Positions 36,701-46,503 are shown, counted from the first letter of the stretch. The stretch: 64,000 nt of DNA from Acinetobacter colistiniresistens (GCF_000413935.1 NZ_KE340380.1:806001-870000); one strand, 5' to 3'. Notes: generated from the sequence alone by a model not told the origin. Program-made: numbers and translations.

Positions 36701-37234
36701 ATGAAGAAACTTGCTTTGATCGCTACTCTTTCAGTTGTAGGTATCGCTAACGCTCAAGCTGCTGACGGAACGATTACAATTAACGGTCTAGTAACAGACA
36801 AAACTTGTGACATCGTGACTCCAGCGGGTAAAGACTTTACTGTAACGCTTCCAACTGTTTCAAAACAAACACTTGCTAATGCAGGTGATGTTGCAGGTCG
36901 TACTCCATTCCAAATTAACTTAGGTAACTGCTCACAAGGTAAAGTTGCAACTTACTTCGAGCCAGGTGCAACTGTTGATTTCAATACTGGTCGTTTATTA
37001 AATCAAAACGCTGCTGGTGCTAAAAACGTTGATGTTCAATTATTGGGTAACAACAACCAAGTAATTCCTGTTCTTGCTGCTGGTAGCAATGGTGCTCAAA
37101 CTAACTCTCAATGGGTTGACGTTGTAGAAGGCGGTAAAGCTGACCTTAACTACTATGCTGAATACTATGCAACTGGTGCTTCTACTGCTGGTGAAGTAAA
37201 CACTTCAGTTCAGTACACTATTATTTATCAATAA
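36701..37234 (+). CDS. type 1 fimbrial major subunit
   Basis: A 177-residue pilin. The signal peptide (MKKLALIATLSVVGIANAQA) is followed by a donor-strand-like start (DGTITINGLVTDKTC). The Cys pair (KTCDIV and LGNCSQG) forms the pilin disulfide, and the end VQYTIIYQ has the penultimate aromatic residue used by the periplasmic chaperone. It is the first gene of a pilin / chaperone / usher / tip operon. Such pili mediate surface attachment and biofilm growth. A perfect palindrome separates it from the chaperone gene, as expected when the main subunit is made in excess. Confidence 0.92.
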   Translation: MKKLALIATLSVVGIANAQAADGTITINGLVTDKTCDIVTPAGKDFTVTLPTVSKQTLANAGDVAGRTPFQINLGNCSQGKVATYFEPGATVDFNTGRLLNQNAAGAKNVDVQLLGNNNQVIPVLAAGSNGAQTNSQWVDVVEGGKADLNYYAEYYATGASTAGEVNTSVQYTIIYQ

Positions 37235-37249
37235 TCTATTGATAAACTA

Positions 37250-37279
37250 TGCGGATTTCTAGTTAACTAGAAATCCGCA
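37250..37279. promoter_or_regulatory. perfect 30-base palindrome between pilin and chaperone genes
   Basis: TGCGGATTTCTAG and its exact complement CTAGAAATCCGCA flank TTAA. There is no T run after it, so it is more likely a 3' stabiliser or processing hairpin of the pilin mRNA, or a protein-binding site, than a full terminator. Confidence 0.7.
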
Positions 37280-37314
37280 GTTGTAAACTTCACGCAATCA
37301 TAGAGTAAATTTTA

Positions 37315-38049
37315 ATGGCACTGAACGGTTACAATTTTTTGCTTGGTCTAACGATGTCTTCGGCTTTAATCGCAAGTCAAACACATGCAGAAATTATCTT
37401 GCATGGTACTCGCGTTATTTATCCATCTGACGCTCGTGAAGTGACTTTGCAAGTCAGTAACAATGGTTCTAAGCCATCGCTTGTTCAGGCATGGATTGAT
37501 GAAGGTGATGCTAAAACCACACCGGATCAAGCTAAAGTTCCATTCATGATTACTCCCCCGATTTCGCGTGTAGAGCCAACGAAGAGCCAATCTCTTCGTA
37601 TTACTGCATTACCTAATGCAGCTCAATTAAATCAAAAGCAAGAAACTGTTTTTTGGTTGAATGTTTTAGATATTCCACCAAGACCAACAGCAAACAGTAA
37701 AGATGCTGTTCCTGATAATTTTTTACAGCTTGCAATCCGTTCACGTATCAAGTTTTTCTATCGCCCAGCAAGCATTAAAGCCGATGCCAATCTCGCTGGT
37801 GAAAAATTGCAGTGGGCTAAAAGTGGACAAACACTCATTGTAAAAAATCCAACGCCGTTTCACGTCACTATGACTGCGGTGTATCAACAAAATGCAGGAA
37901 AGCCAGTTGACCTATTACCTAAAGGTCTAATGCTGTCACCTTTTTCAGAGGACAAAATCCAATTGAAAACAGGCAGTACTGAAAAGCTTAGTTATGTAAG
38001 CATCAATGATTACGGTGGTCGTATCGAACACCAGATCAAGCTTCAATAA
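37315..38049 (+). CDS. periplasmic pilus chaperone (PapD/FimC family)
   Basis: A 244-residue chaperone with a signal peptide ending near HAE. The first immunoglobulin-like domain starts with LHGTRVIYPSDAREVTLQV. The motif VEPTKSQSLRIT and the later IKFFYRPASI are the family signature, and the F1-G1 strand with alternating hydrophobic residues lies between them. It folds pilin subunits and caps them until the usher takes them. It sits between pilin and usher genes. Confidence 0.93.
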   Translation: MALNGYNFLLGLTMSSALIASQTHAEIILHGTRVIYPSDAREVTLQVSNNGSKPSLVQAWIDEGDAKTTPDQAKVPFMITPPISRVEPTKSQSLRITALPNAAQLNQKQETVFWLNVLDIPPRPTANSKDAVPDNFLQLAIRSRIKFFYRPASIKADANLAGEKLQWAKSGQTLIVKNPTPFHVTMTAVYQQNAGKPVDLLPKGLMLSPFSEDKIQLKTGSTEKLSYVSINDYGGRIEHQIKLQ

Positions 38050-38108
38050 CAAATTTATTTTCAATCAATAAATGATTTTGTACCTATCATTGAATAGGCG
38101 AACGGATT

Positions 38109-40682
38109 ATGTCAAAGAAAAATGCAACAGCTAAATTCTTGAAGCGTCGTATATGTTATTACCTTACTTCTGGGGTAATCACAGTAACGATGCCTATGGC
38201 TGTTTATGCAGTAGAAGAGACAGCAGAAAAAGCCCCACCAATGGAAGCAGAATTCGACTCTGTTTTCTTAATCGGTGACGCACAAAAAGTAGATATTTCT
38301 CGTTTTAAATATGGGAACCCAGTTTTGCCGGGTGAATATAACGTTGATGTTTATATCAATGGTAACTGGTTTGGCAAAAGAAGAATGATGTTCCGTTCGA
38401 CAGAACAAAATAAAAATGCCTCTACCTGTTTCACATCAAGCTCATTGCTTGAATATGGCGTAAAACAAGATGTGCTTGTGAACCGCACAGAATCTAATGC
38501 ACCAAATGCATGTTACAAAATCGAAGAATGGATCGAAAACGCTTATTATGATTTCGATACGTCTCGTTTACGTGTCGATATTTCAATCCCGCAAATTGCC
38601 CTGCAAAAAAATGCGCAAGGTTATGTTGATCCGAGTATTTGGGATCGTGGTGTCAATGCTGGATTTTTATCTTATAGCGGTAGTGCCTATAAAACATTTA
38701 ACCGCTTAAATGACAATAAAGAAACCACCAATGCCTTTATGGCGATTACTGCTGGCGCCAATATTGCGGGTTGGCAACTTCGCCACAATGGTCAGTGGCA
38801 GTGGCAAGATGGTTCGCAAAGCGAGCTAGATTCAACGAACAAAAAGAAATCGACTTACGAATCTACCAGTACTTATTTACAGCGTGCATTCCCGCAGTAC
38901 CGAGGTGTTTTAACCTTGGGTGATAGCTTTACCAATGGTGAATTATTTGATTCCTTCGGTTATCGAGGTTTAGATTTTTCAAGCGATGACCGCATGCTGC
39001 CGAACAGTATGCTTGGCTATGCACCGCGTATTCGTGGTAATGCAAAAACCAACGCCAAAGTTGAAGTTCGCCAACAAGGTCAGTTGATTTATCAAACCAC
39101 AGTTGCACCAGGTAGCTTTGAGATTAATGACCTCTACCCTACAGGTTTTGGTGGTGAGCTTGAAGTTTCGATTATTGAGTCGAATGGTGAAATTCAAAAG
39201 CTTGCCGTTCCTTATGCATCTGTCGTGCAAATGCTACGTCCTGGATTAAGCCGCTACTCAGTCACTGCCGGTGAATTCCGCGACCGTGATATTGATTTAA
39301 CGCCTTGGGTAACACAAGGTAAATATCAACGCGGTCTGAATAACTATTTGACTGGCTATACGGGCTTTCAATTAGCTGAAGACTATAGTTCTTTATTATT
39401 AGGTGCCGCTGTTGCAACACCAATTGGTGCGGTTTCTTTTGACGTGACTCAATCGAATGCTGATTTTGACAAACAAGGCTCGCAATCAGGACAAAGTTTT
39501 CGCTTGAGTTACAGCAAGCTCATTTCACCGACCAATACTAACCTGACGTTAGCAGCCTATCGTTATTCGACAGAAAACTATTTAAAGTTACGTGATGCTG
39601 TTTTAATCCGGGACCTAGAAGATAAAGGTGTGAATACCTTTGCCGTAGGTAAGCAACGTAGTGAATTCCAGATTACCCTGAACCAAAGTTTACCCGAAGG
39701 CTGGGGTAATATTTATATGGTGGGTTCTTGGAACGATTATTGGAATCGTAATGAAACGAGTCGTCAATATCAGGTCGGTTATAGTAATCACTATCAAGGG
39801 TTAACTTACGGTCTTTCAGCGACCAATCGTCAACTCCAATACGGTTCAAATAATCAAACACGTGATACTGAATATTTGATGACGCTCTCTTTCCCGATGA
39901 ATTTCAGAAAGAGTGCCGTCAATGTCAATGCAACCGCATCTGAAAACAGTCGTACAGTTGGTATGAGCGGTATGGTGGGTGATCGTTTCAACTACGGTGC
40001 ATCGGTATCTCACCAAGATAGACAAAACCCAAGCTTCAACGTTAACAGCCGCTATCGAACTAATTTTGCTACAGTTGGTGGTTCTTATAGTATTGCTGAT
40101 TCATATCAACAAGCGATGCTCAGTGTCAGCGGTAGTATTGTTGCACATGATAAAGGCATCTTGTTTGGCCCAGAACAAGGTCAAACCATGGTACTGGTTT
40201 ATGCACCAGATGCTGCGGGCGCCAAAGTCAATAATACCGTTGGCCTCAGTGTGAATAAATCAGGTTATGCTGTTATTCCATATGTAACACCATACCGTTT
40301 AAATGACATCACGCTTGATCCCCAAGAAATGTCGACCAATGTAGAATTGGAAGAAACCAGTCAACGTATCGCGCCTTTTGCGGGTGCGATTGCTAAAGTT
40401 GATTTCTCGACCAAGAAAGGTTACGCCATTTACATCAACACCAAAACTGCCACAGGTGAAGGCTTGCCATTCGCGGCACAAGTATTTAATGCCAAAGATG
40501 AATCTGTTGGTATTGTTGCGCAAGGTAGTATGGTGTATTTACGTACTCAAGAGCCTAAAGGCGATTTGTATGTAAAATGGGGCGATGAAGCCAATGAACA
40601 GTGCCACTTCAGTTATGATGTTACAGCACAACTTTCTAACGATCAGCAAAGCATGATCATGACTGAGGCAGAATGCAAATGA
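38109..40682 (+). CDS. outer-membrane pilus usher (FimD/PapC family)
   Basis: An 857-residue usher. After a long signal region ending PMAVYA come the N-terminal chaperone-binding domain (FDSVFLIGDAQKVDISRF), the 24-strand barrel with plug (DDRMLPNSMLGYAPRIRGNA, TVAPGSFEINDLYPTGFGGEL) and the C-terminal plug-like domains (NKSGYAVIPYVTPYRLNDITLD). It secretes and assembles the pilus. The final codons overlap the next gene by four bases (ATGA). Length is typical. Confidence 0.95.
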   Translation: MSKKNATAKFLKRRICYYLTSGVITVTMPMAVYAVEETAEKAPPMEAEFDSVFLIGDAQKVDISRFKYGNPVLPGEYNVDVYINGNWFGKRRMMFRSTEQNKNASTCFTSSSLLEYGVKQDVLVNRTESNAPNACYKIEEWIENAYYDFDTSRLRVDISIPQIALQKNAQGYVDPSIWDRGVNAGFLSYSGSAYKTFNRLNDNKETTNAFMAITAGANIAGWQLRHNGQWQWQDGSQSELDSTNKKKSTYESTSTYLQRAFPQYRGVLTLGDSFTNGELFDSFGYRGLDFSSDDRMLPNSMLGYAPRIRGNAKTNAKVEVRQQGQLIYQTTVAPGSFEINDLYPTGFGGELEVSIIESNGEIQKLAVPYASVVQMLRPGLSRYSVTAGEFRDRDIDLTPWVTQGKYQRGLNNYLTGYTGFQLAEDYSSLLLGAAVATPIGAVSFDVTQSNADFDKQGSQSGQSFRLSYSKLISPTNTNLTLAAYRYSTENYLKLRDAVLIRDLEDKGVNTFAVGKQRSEFQITLNQSLPEGWGNIYMVGSWNDYWNRNETSRQYQVGYSNHYQGLTYGLSATNRQLQYGSNNQTRDTEYLMTLSFPMNFRKSAVNVNATASENSRTVGMSGMVGDRFNYGASVSHQDRQNPSFNVNSRYRTNFATVGGSYSIADSYQQAMLSVSGSIVAHDKGILFGPEQGQTMVLVYAPDAAGAKVNNTVGLSVNKSGYAVIPYVTPYRLNDITLDPQEMSTNVELEETSQRIAPFAGAIAKVDFSTKKGYAIYINTKTATGEGLPFAAQVFNAKDESVGIVAQGSMVYLRTQEPKGDLYVKWGDEANEQCHFSYDVTAQLSNDQQSMIMTEAECK

Positions 40683-41695
40683 AAAAATTACTCTTAAATA
40701 GTGTTTTGCTTACCGCAGGTCTCGGTATTTATAATGAAGCAAATGCGGCATGCCGTGTGTACAATTATAACGAAAATGATGTGAAGATGTCAGTTGGTCG
40801 AGTCGTCGTTCGTCCAAGTGATGAAGTTGGAAAGGTTCTACGTAAAGCCACTTTTGCAATTAGTGATAAAGGTACTAGAGCGGACAATTGTGATTCAAGT
40901 GATCGGCTAATTGCAGAACTTAATCAAGGTTATCCCTTAAGCGCTTTAGGGAATAGTATTTATACTACCAATATCCAAGGCATTGGTATTCGTCTTTATC
41001 GTGAAGCTGAAAATGCAAGTAATTTCTCTGGTTACTATCCTTATACACGCGGTGGCTTAAGACCTAGAACAAACTACTTTTTATCCTCAGGATATTTTGT
41101 GGTTGAAATTGTTAAAATTGCAGAACAAACTGGATCGGGTGCCCTAGTGCCTGGACAATATAGTAGTTATTATGTTCAAGGGTATCCTACACGTCCTTTT
41201 CTAACTAGTACAGTACTTGCTAATGCTATTACCATTGCATCTTCTTCTTGTGAATTACAAGGTAATATTAATAAAGTGGTTCAACTACCTACTGTGATGA
41301 AATCAGGCTTTAGTGGAGTGGGTTCAACCCAAGGGGAGCAAGCTTTCGACTTAAATATCTTATGTAATGGTGGTAAAAACCCAACGGGATATGAAGAGAA
41401 GAACCAAATCAGTTTAGATTTTGACTTCCCACAAGATGGTACCAACAATCAAGTAATGACCAATACCGCACCAAACTCAACAAAAGCCAATGGTGTTGGT
41501 GTGCAACTACTTTGGAAATATCAAAATAAAAATCAGGTGATTCGTAAGGGTGACAAATTGGATGTAGGCTCGATTAGCTCAAACCAAACCGTACAATACA
41601 ACATTCCGTTATCTGCTCGCTATTATCAAACAGCAACCAATGTCACTGCAGGTACAGTTCGTGCTATGGCGACTGTAACCATTCAATACGATTAA
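40679..41695 (+). CDS. pilus tip adhesin / minor fimbrial subunit
   Basis: A 338-residue secreted protein. Its ATG at 40679 overlaps the usher stop (ATGA), which suggests translational coupling; an ATG two codons earlier is less likely. The signal peptide is about 22 residues (ending NEANA). Length and position suggest two domains: an N-terminal receptor-binding domain to about residue 185 and a C-terminal pilin domain (SCELQGNINKVVQLPTV ... GTVRAMATVTIQYD) ending in a penultimate Tyr. The receptor is unknown. It is the last gene of the operon. Confidence 0.85.
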   Translation: MKKLLLNSVLLTAGLGIYNEANAACRVYNYNENDVKMSVGRVVVRPSDEVGKVLRKATFAISDKGTRADNCDSSDRLIAELNQGYPLSALGNSIYTTNIQGIGIRLYREAENASNFSGYYPYTRGGLRPRTNYFLSSGYFVVEIVKIAEQTGSGALVPGQYSSYYVQGYPTRPFLTSTVLANAITIASSSCELQGNINKVVQLPTVMKSGFSGVGSTQGEQAFDLNILCNGGKNPTGYEEKNQISLDFDFPQDGTNNQVMTNTAPNSTKANGVGVQLLWKYQNKNQVIRKGDKLDVGSISSNQTVQYNIPLSARYYQTATNVTAGTVRAMATVTIQYD

Positions 41696-41704
41696 ACGCT
41701 TTAT

Positions 41705-41737
41705 AAGACCTCTTCCCAAACGAGAGGTCTTTTTTTA
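41705..41737 (+). terminator. intrinsic terminator after the pilus operon
   Basis: GACCTCT and AGAGGTC pair around nine bases, followed by seven T residues. Confidence 0.85.
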
Positions 41738-41835
41738 TAAAATCCAAAACAGAATACTTCTAAGCTATTATTTTTTAAAATTATTAATTTAAAACCGTAT
41801 CTCTTATTTTTGATAATAAACCAGAGGAACAATCA

Positions 41836-42822
41836 ATGAAAAAAATGAGTATATGTGCACTTAGCCTAGCCTTGCTCGGCTGTGGTGACAATCAGAATAG
41901 TTCGCAAAACAATACCAGCACTCAATCAACATCAGCAGCACCTTCAAGTTTTAGCTTACGTAGTTCTAGCCAACCACAAGCTTGTCAGTATAACTTTGAT
42001 GCAACACAGCAAGATTATGATGATTTATGGAACAATCAAAATTCAGACTATCTGATTGGTGTATTTCCGACAATTAATGGACAAAAGTTTAGCTTCACTG
42101 TTACTCCACCTTATTTTACAGACCATTACCCTGAAGAAAATATAACTTTGAACTATTTTGACTTCTTGTCAGTAAGTAAGAAAAGATTACAAACATCAAG
42201 CGGTAATGAAGGATTTCGCCCCCCATTTCTAGATAGTTCGGGTGATTTATCTTTACCTAATAAAGGGATTCTTGCCTTAGAAATGCAAATAGACATTCCA
42301 GCAGCCCCACTTAACGGTGGTTACTATGGTGAACCTCGTTCATCATATTTTACAGATATCAATTTCAGTGGTGAAACCGATAATGGCTATATCGTAAAAT
42401 CCCTCTATTCGTTTGCAGCAGGCAGTGCTGATCCAGATTTTGGTGAGAATCCTCCCTTTGTATTATTTACCCTCGATTATCAAAATAGCGATAATACAGA
42501 GTATAGCTCAGCCGCTTATTACTACAGTAAATTGACAGATTACCAAAGTAAATATCATCGATTAGGTGTTTATATTAACCAAAATACCAAACAGGTCGGT
42601 TTTATTGTCAATGGTGTTGATCAGGGATACCAAGGAACGATACCTGCCCCATTGAAAAATATAGGTTTTGATATTCGTAACTGGGTCGGTTCGGATAAAG
42701 ATGGAACATTCTCTGACAAACTCGCAGGGTTAGAGTTTTCATCTGAGCTGATCACCGACCGTAATGCGCTGCAATTCAGCTATCCACAAGGGACAACAGA
42801 CATCTGTGGTAATGTAATTTAA
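41836..42822 (+). CDS. lipoprotein, beta-sandwich-like hypothetical
   Basis: A 328-residue lipoprotein with lipobox LLGC (Cys16), an Asn/Gln/Ser-rich linker to about residue 50, and then a large domain rich in beta strands and aromatics. The stretch YHRLGVYINQNTKQVGFIVNG resembles the central strands of concanavalin-like lectin folds. It may be the Acinetobacter DUF4882 type, but I cannot confirm that. AGAGGA precedes the start, and a terminator follows. It is transcribed in the same direction as the pilus operon but apart from it. Confidence 0.65.
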   Translation: MKKMSICALSLALLGCGDNQNSSQNNTSTQSTSAAPSSFSLRSSSQPQACQYNFDATQQDYDDLWNNQNSDYLIGVFPTINGQKFSFTVTPPYFTDHYPEENITLNYFDFLSVSKKRLQTSSGNEGFRPPFLDSSGDLSLPNKGILALEMQIDIPAAPLNGGYYGEPRSSYFTDINFSGETDNGYIVKSLYSFAAGSADPDFGENPPFVLFTLDYQNSDNTEYSSAAYYYSKLTDYQSKYHRLGVYINQNTKQVGFIVNGVDQGYQGTIPAPLKNIGFDIRNWVGSDKDGTFSDKLAGLEFSSELITDRNALQFSYPQGTTDICGNVI

Positions 42823-42835
42823 CCCTGATCAAGTC

Positions 42836-42866
42836 AAAAAGCCTAATCATAAGATTAGGCTTTTTT
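42836..42866 (+). terminator. intrinsic terminator after the lipoprotein gene
   Basis: GCCTAATC and GATTAGGC pair around ATAA, followed by six T residues. Confidence 0.9.
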
Positions 42867-43179
42867 ATATTCTGTAAAACTAGCTAAAGTATATTTTAGC
42901 AATATACATACAAGTATCAGTTCCATATTTGAACGATAAAATAGATTCTTTCGACCACATAATACCAACCAGACAACTCAAGTTTCCAATCCGCAATATA
43001 ATAAAAATATGTGACACAATTAACAATTTAAAATAAACACATTAATTGTCAATTTTAAATTAAAACATTAAACAGATCACACTTAAATCAACTATTTAAT
43101 CAATATCATTTTTTAAGATTGCTTTAATAATAAATTTCGTGTTTATTAATACTTAATGCATTTTATAAAGGCAATAAAC
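42867..43179. other. AT-rich intergenic region before the small pilin-like gene
   Basis: About 310 bases. No gene, repeat or ordered RNA is seen. The part next to 43180 is probably the promoter region of that gene. Confidence 0.4.
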
Positions 43180-43473
43180 ATGTATAACAATATTTATAAA
43201 TCTGCCCTACTTTTATCATTAATGGCATTTGCTTCTGTGGGATATTCAGCAAGCACAATCCAGATGAATGGAAGTATTGTAGAAGATACTTGCTCTCAGC
43301 AACTTCAAACCAACGATTGTCATCAATTGAATACGCTTCGTGATAAGATTGATTCCCAATTGATTTCGCTCAGTGATTTAAATCCGAATACTCAAAAAAA
43401 TACAACAACAGACATCAGTATTGAACGATTTCCTGACCAAAAGAATGCAGTCATTATTGCAAGTTACTACTAG
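43180..43473 (+). CDS. small exported pilin-like protein (97 aa)
   Basis: A 97-residue protein with a signal peptide (MYNNIYKSALLLSLMAFASVGYSA). The mature start (STIQMNGSIVEDTCSQQ) resembles the N-terminal strand and first Cys of the pilin at 36701 (TITINGLVTDKTC), and the end (VIIASYY) resembles a pilin end with penultimate Tyr. The mature part is only about 73 residues, half of a normal pilin. AAAGG precedes the ATG; an in-frame ATG eight codons earlier lacks a site. It may be a reduced pilin or only a look-alike. Confidence 0.55.
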   Translation: MYNNIYKSALLLSLMAFASVGYSASTIQMNGSIVEDTCSQQLQTNDCHQLNTLRDKIDSQLISLSDLNPNTQKNTTTDISIERFPDQKNAVIIASYY

Positions 43474-43788
43474 TTAATAGATTGTGCATTAAGATGTGAA
43501 CTAATTAACATTAAATACTTGGTTCACATTCAACTTGTCACTGTAATATCAACCTTATAATAATATTTAACAAAGCCAGACATTCATTTAGTTCTAGTTA
43601 ATACATACTCAAATTTCAAATGTTCATCTTGTTAACTGAGTAACTTAAGCAGAAGTTAACAATAAATTTAATAAAATAGAAAAAAGTATTTCACATCTTC
43701 TATTGAACACACATTGACCACCTAAAATATTTTCTATAATTTCTTAGCTGATCAAAATAAAAATACTTTAAAATGATAAGGACAAAAA
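43474..43788. other. AT-rich intergenic region before the catalase remnant
   Basis: About 315 bases between the small pilin-like gene and the decayed catalase-family gene. No feature is supported. Confidence 0.35.
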
Positions 43789-44035
43789 ATGGATCATTTA
43801 AAATCCGATTCACACAACAATGCTGCTTGCGTTGATTGCACCCAAGACTCTATTCAATCTTTAGGCTATGTTTGTGAATATGGTACAAGCAGGAAGAATC
43901 GCTAAAGGTCAATGCCCTGCTTTGTGGCCTATCTTGCTTAAACCACATGGAATAGCCGCAGCTGAGTTCATTATCCGTAATGATTGATCTGAGAAACTGT
44001 GTATCGGCTTATTTTCAAATATCGGAGTACATTAA
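43789..44035 (+). pseudogene. decayed catalase-family gene
   Basis: An ATG at 43789 with AAGGACA upstream opens MDHLKSDSHNNAACVDC. The frame breaks after about 38 codons. A second frame from about 43874 reads NMVQAGRIAKGQCPALWPIL then LKPHGIAAAEFIIRND, a stop, and in the same frame SEKLCIGLFSNIGVH and a second stop. The 'HG-x-x-[AR]-AEF-x-I-x-x-[DS]-L' and 'x-G-[LI]-F' spacing matches the intact neighbour at 44164 (HGCVRAEFHISKSL ... GIFIADKTY). At least one frameshift, one internal stop and loss of the C-terminal two thirds are seen. It resembles another subtype of the family than the intact gene. Confidence 0.65.
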
Positions 44036-44163
44036 ACGATCAATGATTAAGATAAACTCAATGAGTAGTATGGGCAGAAAGATCAATTAGATCATCACCC
44101 TACTCATATTCATTTCACTCATATAAATACGTTGCTCAACGGTTTACGCTAAGGCGCATATCA

Positions 44164-45312
44164 ATGCTAGATTTTATCCCATTCATACGTTTTAGTTTAT
44201 TACTCACAATAACGCCAATACTGATCAGTACAAGTGGATGTGTTCATCCTCTGAAATCAAAAAGTTTAGCCAATACCCATAAAATCTCTTATCCAAGCAT
44301 TGATACAGAATTAGGTGAAAAGTTACAACCAAACGAAAATATTCTGGCTGAACAAATATCTGAGCAAATTGAACAGCGTATCCGCACACAGTACACTGCA
44401 GGACATGCTCTACGAGATGCACACCCTAAAGCTCATGGCTGTGTCCGAGCAGAGTTCCATATTTCAAAATCATTACCAACAAACTTAGCCCAAGGTATTT
44501 TTATAGCAGACAAAACATACTCCGCATGGATTCGTTTTTCCAATGCGTCAGGAGATGCCACACAAGCTGATAATAAGAACGATGCACGCGGCATGGCGAT
44601 AAAAATTCTTGGCGTTCCGGGTAAAAAGATTATGGAAAATGATGATCAAGCAATGACTCAAGACTTTATTATGATTAACCATCCGGTATTTTTTGTGAAC
44701 GACCCTCAGCGCTATTTATCTTTTATAGAGGATGTAAATAGCAAAAGTATGTTCAAAAAATTACAGATCCCTTTTGCTTTAGGCTTTCAAGGAACGATCA
44801 ATGCAGTTAGAGCCAATAATTCGAGAATTTCCAATCCATTACAAGCCCGATATTGGTCAATGGTACCTTATCAGTTAGGATTAGGTAACGAGCGCCAAGC
44901 TGTAAAATATTCGGCAAGGCCCTGTACTCAACATTTAACTCCCATCCCTAATAACCCGAGCCATGATTTTTTAAGAATAGCGCTTCGAGATAGTTTAGAA
45001 AAAGATGATGCATGTATGGAGTTTCTAATACAGCCAAGAACATCTAATAAAATGCTTATAGAAGACTCCATGACTGAGTGGAAGGAATCACAAGCCCCTT
45101 TTTATCAAGTAGCAACAATTCATATACCCAAACAGGTTTTTGATACACCAGATCAAAATACATTTTGTGAAAATCTTTCTTTTACGCCGTGGCATTCTCT
45201 CCCTGAGCATAAACCTTTAGGCGCGATCAATAGATTACGTAAAGTGATTTACGAGAAGATTAGTACTGTTCGACATGAGATGAATGCGGTGCCAAGAAAA
45301 GAGCCGCTATGA
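44164..45312 (+). CDS. catalase-family heme lipoprotein
   Basis: A 382-residue protein with a lipobox-like STSGC (Cys26) after a hydrophobic leader, so it is probably attached to an envelope membrane. The body matches the small catalase-related family: HGCVRAEFHI, YSAWIRFSNASGD, NDARGMAIKILG, TQDFIMINHPVFFVND and the possible proximal-Tyr region ARYWSMVPYQLG. The distal His (HG) and the Asn of the heme pocket appear present. Peroxide or lipid-peroxide turnover is likely; the true substrate is unknown. It follows the decayed relative. Confidence 0.82.
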   Translation: MLDFIPFIRFSLLLTITPILISTSGCVHPLKSKSLANTHKISYPSIDTELGEKLQPNENILAEQISEQIEQRIRTQYTAGHALRDAHPKAHGCVRAEFHISKSLPTNLAQGIFIADKTYSAWIRFSNASGDATQADNKNDARGMAIKILGVPGKKIMENDDQAMTQDFIMINHPVFFVNDPQRYLSFIEDVNSKSMFKKLQIPFALGFQGTINAVRANNSRISNPLQARYWSMVPYQLGLGNERQAVKYSARPCTQHLTPIPNNPSHDFLRIALRDSLEKDDACMEFLIQPRTSNKMLIEDSMTEWKESQAPFYQVATIHIPKQVFDTPDQNTFCENLSFTPWHSLPEHKPLGAINRLRKVIYEKISTVRHEMNAVPRKEPL

Positions 45313-45337
45313 GCCATTCTATGCATTAATGGCCCAT

Positions 45338-45763
45338 CTATTCAAAGATATAAACTTTACGCTGACCATCTATTGAGAATATACATTTCCCTTTAAACTC
45401 TTGAGCGTTGCCTAACTGATTCTCAGCACAGAAATCTAAATAAAGATAAATGTCCCCACTATTTTGATTTATGTAATAATTACTGCCTAAATTATCATTA
45501 AAACTAACTGTCTTTTTCTTTGTAACATTAGAAAGTACTAGTTTTTTACACTTTTCAATCAGCTTTTCCTTATTTAAATTCATTTCAGAGTGACGAATAA
45601 AAGAAGAGCTTTTACTCAAATCTCGCTCATTATCTTGATTATTATTCTCAATTATATATGGTTCTAAAGTCGCAACAATATTAGAGTCTTTGCTCTTATA
45701 ATCTTCAAAACTTTCACACCCCAACAAACCTAACATCATGGTGAAAGCTAAGACATTCTTCAC
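45338..45763 (-). CDS. small hypothetical lipoprotein (141 aa)
   Basis: A 141-residue protein with lipobox GLLGC (Cys16). The mature part is charged and has three more Cys (KLIEKCKKLV, DFCAENQ, GKCIFSI). No family is recognised. It is convergent with the catalase-family gene, 25 bases away, without a clear terminator. Confidence 0.6.
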   Translation of the reverse strand: MKNVLAFTMMLGLLGCESFEDYKSKDSNIVATLEPYIIENNNQDNERDLSKSSSFIRHSEMNLNKEKLIEKCKKLVLSNVTKKKTVSFNDNLGSNYYINQNSGDIYLYLDFCAENQLGNAQEFKGKCIFSIDGQRKVYIFE

Positions 45764-46116
45764 TTAAATAATCTATAAAATTAAAAAGTGTAAGATAACA
45801 AAAATAATGTGATATGACAAAATAAAATGCATATAGAGATAATAAATTAAATCAAAGCGAGCCCGATTTTAAATTTGAATTCAAGTTTTCGATTAAATCA
45901 CTGAATGGATTCACTCTATTCGATGAAATCAATAAATTTTATTTTAGAGATTTTTGATATACATCCGCATACTTAGACAGTTTTAAATCATTCACGAATA
46001 CAACTTTGTCTTTTTCTCATTGATTCCGTCATTTTACTTTTCGGCTATTTTTAAGATGATTGGGTATGCAGATGACTTAGCTATATTATTTTTTTGCTTA
46101 CATGGATTTTAATATT
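45764..46116. other. AT-rich intergenic region between lipoprotein gene and tRNA
   Basis: About 350 bases upstream of the leftward lipoprotein gene. It likely holds that promoter. Nothing else is supported. Confidence 0.35.
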
Positions 46117-46156
46117 AAAAAACCACTTAGGATTAGTACACCTAAGTGGTTGTTTT
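46117..46156 (-). terminator. leftward intrinsic terminator after the tRNA
   Basis: AACCACTTAGG and CCTAAGTGGTT pair around nine bases, followed by T residues leftward, directly after the tRNA 3' end. Confidence 0.85.
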
Positions 46157-46159
46157 ATA

Positions 46160-46236
<77 letters not shown>

Positions 46237-46503
46237 TAAACTTGAATCATATTGTGTATATGATGAATGCTGCCTGATCTTAGTAAAATTTAACTTAAAT
46301 TACAAGCAGATGATTTTATCAAATTACTAAAATAATGTTAAAAATCATAAACTGCGCTGATTCTATCTGATCTTTACAGCTTGAGTAAAGATCATATTGC
46401 ACTATTTTGATCATTAATAAGACATCTAAATTTATTTTGATCTGGTATTTTCGGATATGTATTTTCCTGAAAAGTCGTATTACACTGCTGCGACTCAAAG
46501 CCT

